A stretch of 64,000 nucleotides of DNA from Lingula anatina (taxonomy: Eukaryota; Brachiopoda; Lingulata; Lingulida; Lingulidae): positions 313,855-377,854 of the forward strand of contig NW_019775136.1 in NCBI RefSeq assembly GCF_001039355.2. Reading direction: 5' to 3'. The position numbers were made by a program, and so were the translations under genes. Of the stretch, positions 36,923 through 48,912 are shown piece after piece. The number at the start of each line of letters is the position of its first letter. Within the stretch, counting starts at the first letter, position 1. Under the pieces are notes generated by a model, which was not told the origin of the DNA, searched no databases, and saw only the letters and a program-made list of their open reading frames with translations.

Positions 36923-39900
36923 TTTAAGCAAAAATATGAATTAAATATGGCACTTACAATATTAGTATTTTACTAGACCTTTTTTACAAAAAAGTATTAG
37001 TATATGAAAAGCACAAATTAACAACCTACCATCCAATGATTGAACTGAGCATCCAAGTACTTCTAAGCGCAATTCAGGTCTCCCATTCCAGGCCAGAAGA
37101 TGTATACTTATGGCATCTGCTATGAATGGTGGTTGCATATACTGTGTAACCAGCCCATTCCAATCAGTGTTCCCTGACAGCTGAAATATTTTACTTAAGG
37201 TGAGGAATATGCAAAACAGTTGTTCATAATGTTCAACAGTAAGATACCCAGACACTGTAATATATTTCAGATATGCACTTATGCACTGTAATTTCTTGAA
37301 GACACACACACACTTAACAAGCCAACATTAGTAGCTTTCAAAAACAAAACAAACTTATATGGCAATATATACATTTTTATGAGTCTCAGAATAGATGTTA
37401 TAAAAGTACAAATGTCATTGTTACATGTCTCTCCATACCTCCAGAGTTCCATTGGAAGAATAGTTGTGCCACCCCTTTTCATCATTGTAAGAAACTCTGT
37501 ACTGTGTTATCCAGTTTGTTGAAGTAGACTGTGTGGTATACCCTCCTATGAGCAGAGAAAATTTATGTTTTAGCTTTCTATGCATCTCACCTCCTCCCCA
37601 CTATCCCATCCTCCCATCCTTACCTCCTGCTCTCTCTCTCTCTCTCTCTCTCTCTCATCCTCACTTCCTCAAATTAAAGCACAAACTACCCTTCCGAAAT
37701 TGTCTCCCCAACAGCACAAAATATAATCATCTTAATACCAGTTATCAAAAACACATTACTGTTACCCTACCTTGTGTGACAATCCCAGTTACAATGCGCC
37801 TAGTACTAAAGGTGAGCTTGACCCAGGGGCCACTATCAGAAGTATTTGGAGCCCATGCACCTTCATCATAAAGACTGGAAAAGTATATCAGAAACCATTT
37901 ATAAAAACTCATTTCCACATATGTTCTATAAAAAATCCAGACAATTTGTAGGAAATTGATTAAGATCTACATGTAAAAAATTAATTTCTAGATTTGCAAT
38001 AAGATTTAGCCAGCAAGAAAGGGGGTGGGGATTCCACTGCTAAGTCTGAAGATGTATGTTTGCATTTACTACATTTACTATAAATATATCTGTCATTCTT
38101 TGCTAGTGGTTACAAAATGTTGAATTTGACCAAAAATTTCAAACTTTCTCTGGGAATCNCGACTCCCATATCTGATGCCTCCTTGCACACTGGTGCTGTT
38201 TGCAACTGATGGTGGCGAGGTTGTGCAATTCACAACTAAAATTGAATAAGACATTCATTGTAATATCCCTCCGGTTTATTTTAATGGAATTTACTTGCTA
38301 TCTTCAAAGGAGAAATTCATCCAATTGTTTTGAAAATATCAAAGTTGTAATAACCATCATAAGGAAAATGGTCCACTCCAAAAAAGTTTTTTTTCCTCTC
38401 ATATGTAGTGTATCTTAAACAGTCAAAATGGTTGTTATCATGAAATACAAAGTTAACACAAATTAAACTTTTACTTTAAATTATTAGCAAATCAGAATGT
38501 CTCAAGCAGCTCAGCCCACCCCTGTACTGGTCGTTTCTCTTAAAAAAAAAAGGACTTACCCTGGCAATCTGGGGGTGTCTGTGTCCACTGTGCCTGTGCA
38601 CATTGTATTGCTGTTATGTTCTCTGCATCAGATGGAAACATATATCCAGTATCACACTGATACCCAACCACAGAACCATGGGTTCTGGAAGTGCTGTTTG
38701 ATCTGGCGTGAGATACTTGTGGAATGGGAGGGCATTGAGAATCTGCAATATAGGTTTTTAAAGCCACATGGATGATCATTGTACTTTGTAAGAGTCTAAA
38801 GTATAAATAAACAGATACATGTATGTACAAACACATTTTGGGGTTATCCTGTGTGTAGAACTTCCTTGGAAGTTGACTGAAAACTGAAGGAGATGGCCAT
38901 ACATAATTCTGTCAACAGAGTTTGACTGACAATCCAGCTGAAGGACACATAATCATTACTTGTATAAGTTGTATAGGATGGGAAGGATAGGAGATAAAAA
39001 CAGTTTCTGTTCAATTGCTTAAAAATTAGAAAAAACATCATTAAAAAAACAAAGCTAAATAAAATGACTGGCAAAAATGTCAGAGAATTTTAATTATCTT
39101 GAATACACCTTTTTGTCCATCAATGTCACATATTTCATGTGAAAAAAAACCCTGCCTGAAAGTTGGAAAATATATTCCTTAAAGTCTAAATATTGTAAAA
39201 TAAGGGGTAAAATTTAAACTGCATCAAAACTTGTCTTCTTTGAAACTTTTTACACAACACCCATTAAAATGACACATTCCACTTTATTATATATTCAAAT
39301 TCACTAGTGTCCAAAAGGCCTTTCCCCTATTTTCAACCGAGTACCTGCCGTTTTCTGATTTAGAATACCTACCCCATACTCTGTACACTGATAGCATTCC
39401 CTCATCACCACAATACTGATTGGTGTTACCACTACATCTTTGCTGACAGTAGCTGGATTTCTTGAGTTTACCAATTCTGCCAAGGCTGTTGCTACAGGAA
39501 CAATTCCCTAGAAAATGTCACATTGTCAAATAGAAATTATTTTGAACATTATCTGTAAAGAAAAATCTTCTGCTTATGAATTCCAACATATTTTTTATGA
39601 TTTAAATCATCTTTTTAATGTTTCAAAAACCTTTGATAAACTGAAATGTCATAATGAAATTCTCAACCATGGACACCAAAGAAACTCACCAACACTGATT
39701 CCAGCATAGATCATATCTAGGTTCCTGCAGTTATTGATGCATTCATCTGCTGTTGTGACAGTACCAGCAGAAACAGGCATTTCTGACAAAGCACCACTAG
39801 ACTCTATGTAGCATCCAACATAATTATCGTTATCTAAATCAAAATAGTAAAATTATGATTTATATCTCCTATCAGAAGGATGTGATTATAATTATAAATC

Positions 39901-40204
39901 ATGTGGTTGTAACAATGGTACATTTCTATATATGTAATTTATCTATGTATTTTATTATTATTATTATAATACTTTATCTATGTACATTTTCACAAGCTCG
40001 ATCAGTCTGGTGCAGTATGTATGAATAAAGCATATATTTATAATAAACTACAGTCAAAATAAATAAGATGATAATATGCAGAGCCTGTGATTATATCTGA
40101 TTACATTATGTTTGGCAAAAATTGAGTTCTGTTTTTTGTTGATATAGATACCCATTACTTACAATTATCAATAAAGAGTCTCAACAGTTAATTTACAAGC
40201 TTAG

Positions 40205-40262
<58 letters not shown>

Positions 40263-41634
40263 TAAGCAAAAATATGAATTAAATATGGCACTTACAATAC
40301 TAGACCTTTTGTATAACAAAATATTAGTATGTGAAAAGCACAAATTAACAACCTACCATCCAATGATTGAATGGAGCATCCAAGTACTTCTAAGCGCAAT
40401 TCAGGTCTCCCATTCCAGGCCAGAAGATGTATACTTATGGCATCTGCTATGAATGGTGGTTGCATATACTGTGTAACCAGGCCATTCCAATCAGTGTTCC
40501 CTGACAGCTGAAATATTACACTTAAGGTGAGGAATATGCAAAACAGTTGTTCTTAATGTTCAACAGTAAGATACCCAGACACTGTTAAATTTTTAAGATA
40601 TACACTTAGGCTGTATTCCCAGAGCTTTTAGATCGACCTGTCCCCGCGGGGAGTCTCACTAGATTACTGTCAGATAATCCGGCTTAAATGTCCGTCCTGC
40701 TTACTACAAGCTGTAAGGGGGTAATTAACTTTCGTGTCCGCTCGGCTGACAGCTATTTAGCGTGAACCCCTAGGGAGTTAGGTCGATCTAAAGTAGATCG
40801 AACTTATCTCTGGAAATGGGGTCTTATATGCACTGTAATTTCTTGATAACACAAACACTTAACAAGCCAATTATGGTAGATTTCAAAAACAACTCAGACT
40901 TATATGGTAATATAAACATTTTTTATGAGTCTCAGAATAGATGTTATAAAAGTACAAATGTCATTGTTACATGTCTCTCCATACCTCCAGAGTTCCATTG
41001 GAAGAATAGTTGTGCCACCCCTTTTCATCATTGTAAGAAACTCTGTACCGTGTTATCCAGTTTGTTGAAGTAGACTGTGTGGTATACCCTCCTAAGAGCA
41101 GAGAAAATTTATGTTTTTAGCTTTCTATGCATCTCATCTCCTCCCCACTATCCCGTCCTCCCATCCTTACGTCCTGCTCTCTCTCTCTCTCTCTCTCTCT
41201 CATCCTCACTTTCTCAAATTAAAGCACAAACTACCCTTCCAAATTGTCTCCCCAACAGCACAAAAGTTAATCATCTTTATAGTTATTACCTGTTATGAAA
41301 AACATTACTGTTACCCTACCTTGTGTGATAATCCCAGTTACAATGCGCCTGGTATTAAAGGTGAGCTTGACCCAGGGGGCACTATCAGAAGTATTTGGAG
41401 CCCATGCACCTTCATCATAAAGACTGGAAAAGTATATCAGAAACCATTTATAAAAACCTGTTTTCTACATATGTTCCATAAAAAAATTCATACAATTTGA
41501 AGAAAATTGATTAAGATCTACATGAAAAAAATTAATCTATAGATTTGCAATAAGTTTTACCCAGCAAGAAAGGGGGTGGGAATCACACTGCTAAGTCTGA
41601 AGATGTATGTTTTCATTTACTACATATACTATAA

Positions 41635-41670
<36 letters not shown>

Positions 41671-43060
41671 TATGTAAACAAATCTTACTTAATGTTTTGT
41701 TTTTGAAAGTTGGCTGCTGCTGCTTCTGATGACACTTCTACTTGACTGGATGACAACAGAGACTCACTGCAGGGTTCTAATTAAGATAAAGGTAAATCAG
41801 GAAAATCAAGGTCTGTCTTAGACCCCATCACATACACACTATTGGTCTGCATAGACCAATACATTTCTGTCGGATTGTTTAAATAGTGCAATCAGCTTAA
41901 CTGAGTGACATGCCTCCTCTCCTTTCCAACGTTCTATAATCACCAGCGTTTCTGTATTTTTCTAAATGCCAGGAGGCATGTCGTTCAGTTAAGCTGATTG
42001 CACTCAACTTGAGTCCCCACAGAGTTTGATTGATCTACCTACGACTAGCCTAAAGGTGTGTATGGGAAAAGGGTTTTATAGATTATACTGATGATAAATG
42101 TAGGCCAATACATAATTTCTAAAATGACAGATACTCCAATCTAAACATTATAATAGTATTTAACAAGTTGTATAAACTTTATATTCATTGACAGCAATCA
42201 CAAAGTTTCAGAATATATTTCAAGCATGTTTTTTTTTTATGTTCCACACATACCCATGAAGCATTCCACCCTCAAAGAAACCTCTTTCCCATCAGGGCGT
42301 ATCCAGTATTTACCAGGAAGAACCACACCTTGACTTTTTAGAGATTCACAAGTTAATGCTCGCAAGTGATACATTGCTGGGGAAATGAAAAAATATAACA
42401 CCAATGCAATAACACTGCTATCTTGGCAAAATCAATGAATAATCTTATGAATGTTTTAACAACTAATTAAAATTGGTTGTTTACCTGTTCCTTTAAAAAA
42501 CACCTAAGTATGATAAATGATTAAAAATAAGTTTGCCCAGTTCAATGAAATTCAGTGAAATTTAGACACATTTCTTTTTGTTTTACCACAAAAACAAAGG
42601 AAAATATAATTCCTTCTTATCCTTCTCAAACTAAAGGTACATGTACATTGTATCTGCCATCAATACTTACGGCCTATAAACAAAAGGGCATGATTGGCAC
42701 CGCCACAGTTTTCCAGGGAATTCCCAGTGCACGTCTGCTCACACATCATTTCATCTGCTTTTGCTAAATCATTATAGCTTGTTCTACAATAGCAGTGAGT
42801 GAGGGACACAGCAACTATAGGGTAATCAAGTCCCCGACAGTACTCTATACACTGTAATGCTGACATGTGTTTATCACTGGTTACTTCTGCTTTAGAGGTT
42901 GTTGGTTTCTGGTAGCATCCAAGGTATCCTTGAAAATAAAGAGCAATGGATTAATTATCTGAAACCTATATTTACGGAAGTCTCATTCTGACAAGAAGCA
43001 AGTAACAAAGTAAAATCTTAACAAAAGGATTAATATTTTGTAATTTTTATACATAGTTTT

Positions 43061-43125
<65 letters not shown>

Positions 43126-44538
43126 CAAATAGCTTTTATTAGTTTAAATTTGTATTTTTTTCTAACTGATCAAGTGTAACTAAATATTATAGATTGATTG
43201 CTTATTTTTTTCCATAAGAACTTACCATAATTCTTTTGACAGATAAAAGAGGAAGCCGTGTCATTAAAATCCTGCAGTAAATATCCACTACCCTGTGACA
43301 TAACCATGAATTGGCTCCAAACATCAGATGGTTCATTGGAATCCATGATACCTGTAACATCTACGAAGGAGCCATCAACACTGCGATAAACATTTAAAGA
43401 ATATGGATCGTGTAAGCCAACCAGCCATTTTGAAATTGATGAGTACTGTGGTAATGTGGAGAGGACATTCTGAAGATGACTCTTTATGCCAGTGTCTGTA
43501 GGCACAGCTATGTAGCCACCAACTTCCAAACATTTCCTTCTGGCTTCAGATGGAGATACTTCTGTTGAATTGATGATAAAGCAGTTGCCCCAGTACCCAT
43601 AACCCCAAGGACTGGTGCACTGTGTTTTATCTGCCAGGTCTGGAGAGGAAAAAAAACATATTTCACTACAATAAATCTTACTAGACAAAGCATATACAGA
43701 AATATCTCTGTAATACTATGGACAACTATGTACCAAGAAGAGAATTTTGTTCACTACAGTGCTCTTTTTTACCATATCATCAAAACAGTTTTTGCCATTT
43801 CATACATCTTAATATTTGAATAGTTTCTCTTAATTCTGAGGTTCTGATAAAGAAAAAAGGGTGACACTTAAATTTAAGTCTCTAAAATGATTGACATACA
43901 TGCACATGTTGGTGGATATCCATCCCAAGTAAAGTTTGCCTGGCATGTGAGTCTTAGAGATCCATTGACAACATCGTAGCCTTGGAAACAACCATATGTG
44001 ACATCGCCTCCTATCTGATATCCCCCCACTGTTTTTGTGGCATTCACCCCTTCACCAGGGTCATTACATCCTAGAGTATATCATCAAAATATTCCAAATA
44101 ATAATGGCCCTTATGGAGGTTACAAAATATTGTAAATCATAATATCTAATTATCTTAAACATTTATCTACATGAAATACTTGGAACTTGTTAGGAAATGT
44201 TTGTTTACTTAATGGGGATAATTATTCCTAAACAAAATTTCAGTTTCAACCATAAGAATCAGATATTTCACTTACGGTCACACTCCAATGGTGCCCCTCC
44301 TGTCCACTGTCCAGTCACTCCACAGGTAAAGCTTATATTCCCTGCACTCTGTGAATAACCAGCATCACAAGTGTACTGAACCTCCTCTGAGTTCCTATAG
44401 TGGGTTTTCACTGGGCTGTAAGAGGCCATGGTACCATTGGGTGGAGGTGTGCAGCCTGAAAAAAAGCATTGATTGCCACTTGTTTTAAAAGAATATACAG
44501 GCCGGTCTTTTCAAAGATACTAAACATTCTCAGTTTAA

Positions 44539-44606
<68 letters not shown>

Positions 44607-47600
44607 TAAAATTCTAGCTGTTACCAATGTTGAAGAAGTAATTAAAAGTGCCAGGAGTAAAAATCAACAGAAATATTTTCAGGGTTGTAAAGAAACTGGC
44701 TCCGAAACTAGATAAAATATATTCTCCTATTATTTTCCCCCCGAGATGAATTGTTCACAACCGACATACCACAGGCTGCATTTGTTATTGTTATGTCATC
44801 AATAGCAATAGAGCTGTCATCCACCGTGGCACCTGATGCTTTTATTCCTTCAAATATGACCTGAAATTATGACAGATATTAGTGACAAAAATCTACACTA
44901 TGTTCTGATGCCAATCATGCAATCCAAGGAGGATATTTGATAGATGTGATATATATTTCATCACCATAACAAAATTTCAACATTGTGAATTATCAAAATT
45001 CACCATATCAAGCTGGTTTAAACCAAATGCTCTCTTACTTGGAACCTCTCCGTAGTGTTTAGGAGGACATCCACATGTCTCCACTGATCTTGACTACTGC
45101 CGTCATGACTCCATGCTGTATATACCTGGCTGCTGCCATTTATCTGGTATTTCACATTGAAAGTCACCAAATGAGATCCAAATGCATGGTACTCAAAGCT
45201 TACAGTGGCCTGGCAGTGTTCCTGGGAAATGTTTATCCATGGGGATCTTATCCTTGCTATGGCTTGTGAAGAAGCAGTCTGCAAAATTAAATTGTTAACT
45301 GTTACATATTTATTCCAACCAGTACAGAATTTTAACTTAATTATTTTATTTATGTATGATTTGAAACAGTCTCAAAATACATAAAATCATTTAAGAGCTT
45401 GTGTGATCACTTGAGAAGGAATGCATCACATTGGTGGTACGGTTTTCAAAGATGTTAATTATGCTGCCCTCCCCCTTATGCCTGCCCCCCCCCCCAGATC
45501 CCCGTCAAATACATTACCAGAGAGGTAGCACATGTACCTGATATCTGGGCTCCAGCAGGTAGTAAAATCCATCATTCCCCGTGCGGTCTGCCTGTGGCCC
45601 AGTGCTACTCCTCCCTGGAGCCTCTCTCTTATAAAGAGTCCACTCCAACTCTTCATCTTTATCCTGTGTGAAACCACAGTTATCACTGTCAAATTGAAAG
45701 GATGCTGGGGTGGACACAACTATAATGGAAGACCATCAAATATGCAGTTAAAATAACTGATCATATAAACTAATGACTGAGGCAGTCATCAATGATTATG
45801 CGAAAGGTGATCTGGACCTCCCAATTAAGACAAGAGTGGTTTGCCTTCATTTGTTTTCAACCTCAGACTATTTGAGTTATTATTATTCATGGTTTGGGCT
45901 TTTGATAACTGCCAGACAATCATCTTTAAAATATTACTGAAATATAACACATAACCATAATCTTTGTCAATAAATGAAGCATATACCTATAAGATACATA
46001 TACAGGGGGCGTCTCGATAGTCCAAAGGCTCACTGGTCCGAAAAATTGTAGCATTTTCATCAGTTTTTTAATCAAGGTTTTGTTGGTCCGAAGGATCTAT
46101 AATGAACATTCGGACCAATGAACCTTCGGACTATTAAACCTTCAGACTATTGCCACTGCCCCCATATACATATTCATGTCCAGCTTCATGTTTTGTGGCA
46201 ATTAAGGCAAAAATGCAGGTTTTTAAACACCCCTCCACTTTGAGGATCAAGATAATTTAAAATCTGCACAAAAATAGGTCATAGAAAAATTTAAGCCAAA
46301 ATATTAAGGAACACATTTAAATAAACAAATTAAAGGCTCTAACAACTTTACTCAGTACACACACAAACACAGAAAAAAGTTACAATAACCTCTACTTTAG
46401 CATACCTTCTATACAGTTGCCAGGCACCTGAATCACTCTAATACCATCAATAGCTATATCTCCACCAGTTCCAGATCCAGCAATACCATTAAACTGAATC
46501 TACAAAAAGAATGTGGATGTTTAGTTTTACATTTACCTTTTGTAATACAATTAATTTACAAGAACTTTGGTATCCAATTAGGAGGGGACATAAAAACTGT
46601 TCTATATACATGTATCAAGCCTTGAAAGAAATATATACACATTCAAAGAGATGAAAAATATTTTGCTTGTTTTTAATAATATGAAGGTTTAGAATATCTA
46701 TATAAGCAAATAAGAAAAACATCTAATTTCAGTGAGTTTCTTAACTATTTTGTTTTGTTTCATAAATAGGATCACTCTATTTGCAAAAGCACTATTAAGG
46801 TTGTGAAAGTTTACAAAAGAAATTAAATGGATATGGACGGTAGATCAAATGGATTCTGGAACATATATATATTTGACAAGCATTAGCCAGACAAACAAGT
46901 TTCCAGACAGAGAGACATACAGATGGAAATATAAGACAGGCAGGCAGACGAACATACTTTAAAATGAGTAATTCCAGATGGTTGTAGGATCCATGTATGT
47001 TCCTTCCATGCATTCCGGACCTCATTTAGATGGAAAAGTTTCATATTTCTGTTAAAAGTCGATTGTCCAGATTCTTTTTCAAGTAATATTACAGTCAGTG
47101 CATTGACATCACCACCATAGATGTGTGCCCAGAATCTCAAAGTCACTAATCCACACTGATGAACCTCAAGATCTGGAGTTTCCAAAGCAGCTATGGCACC
47201 ATTTGACTAAAAGTTGGATTAGTACATATTATGTATTTTTAATAAATCAGCTATATTGTAGAATTTTCTCCTAACTTGTATTACATGTACCAAACAGATG
47301 CCAGTTCCAGACTAGAAATGCAGCCAACATCTAGATTTTCTAAGAATTTTTTTTATCTCATATTAATTAATTAATTAATGCATAATAAATTTGGTGCACT
47401 CTACATACTTGACCATCTACTTCAATATACAAGTAATGTCCTATTCCTTCTTTTGTTATAGGGTCAGCAGAAGGTCCAGTGCTTGCAGTAGGAGTGGATC
47501 CGCTCTTCAAAGTCCAGTCAAACTGATCTGATGTGAGCTGATTAAAGTTGCAAATGGTGGAGTTCTCAAAGTCACAGCTTGTTTCGTATGGTAGACCTGC

Positions 47601-48878
47601 AGATGGTGGGGCAGATATGTTAGACAACAATAAAATAAAGCAATCAAATGCATTCAAAATAAAAAAAAAACAATTTCCCATCCTACCTTGTAGTACGGTG
47701 AAAATGTGAATTACTGACAAGCATCGATTATTATAATATTTCTAATGGAAAAACTTTTGTAAATCAAAACCTTTAGTTTACGTGCTAGTATTATTCCATA
47801 CTAAGGCCACACTTTTTTATTTTTATGGATGACATCCTCTGGGGACCCGAAATTGGTGCGAGAGGGCCAAAAAAAAAAAAAAAAAGGCCAAAAAAAATAC
47901 TGCTTAAGTAAAGAAATGCACAAATTTACCACAGAAACACGTATTAAACTAACATTAATATGTCTTTATCCATGCTCTCAAAATATTAAAGCACTGTGAA
48001 TACTTTGTAGAAAGGTAAAAAAAGTCATGAACAGATATGCTGCATATTACCAAATCTATCTAAGGTCATTTCAGTCGATGCCATTTTGTCTACTTCACGA
48101 AGCAGCCAAACGGTTGGGTGGCCTGTCCAACCTTCAGTCCACCAAACACCTCGCCGCTCTTGTCGACCCTATTTTTGCTACAAAAAAAAACTGGTATGTG
48201 CTGCTTTGGACAGAACGTCACTGAAATTTTCCGGGCGATAATCGCTGGCAGCTGCTAGTATAATTGTAAAAAGGTGATATCTCCATGCCCAATATCAATG
48301 GCATACCAATCCGAAAAAAAGGGCCCCATTCTAACTTTAATTGTCCTGTAATTTGAAAGTAATCCCAGAGATGAATTTGACAGCAAAGGGGCCATATATC
48401 CATGTGGTGATAACACACATATGCAGAAAGCTCATTTTCCAGCAAATTCAATAACGACGTTTGCGACAACCGACTTTGTTGGGGGTGATTTTTCTTTTCG
48501 GAGAACGGACGAAAATTGGTGCGCGCACAGGATGTCATCCATAAAAATAAAAAAGTGTGGCCTAATATCTAAACAGACTGAATTCTTTACCACTATTATC
48601 ATCTCCTTTCACTTGTATTTCACACAGATTCATAATTTCATTGTTTCCTTCTATCTGAATGGAGACATATCTGCCTGCTAGTGGACTGGCACAGTTAAAA
48701 GTGTCAGTGGCTCCCCCTCCAGGCCATGTTCCAGTAAAGTTAGAACACCAGGTCCAAGTACTAGAGTTATGTCCTCTGTCGATGTCAAACTCATCACTCA
48801 CAGATATTACGAAGTCATGAAGACGGTCATCTGGAACACATTTTATGTCAGGTGAGATACTATATATGAGTTTATGAC

Positions 48879-48912
<34 letters not shown>

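Larger units (their letters stand above)
34180..38158 (-). repeat. Probable haplotig: second version of CCP-5 start to F5/8C modules
   Basis: This contig aligns over 34180-35880 to 32259-33959 and over 35881-38100 to 39226-41630, with scattered substitutions and small indels. The left contig (up to 33959) and the right contig (from 38160) are identical over 1,066 bp and both differ from this one at the same sites (for example atctggggg against atcaggggg, tccttggaag against tccttgcaag). The best reading is that left and right join directly and this contig is the other allele. A true tandem duplication is possible but would not explain the exact overlap. Confidence 0.8.

Noticed and set aside
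34180-38158. A genuine tandem duplication of the CCP-WSC-F5/8C block
   Set aside because: The flanking contigs overlap each other exactly and the block is bracketed by an N gap and a single N, so an alternative haplotype explains it better. I annotated the exons but did not count them as extra domains.
48010-48540. Frames inside the 760-bp TIR element as a transposase
   Set aside because: Short frames of 65-106 codons with no transposase motif; the element looks non-autonomous.
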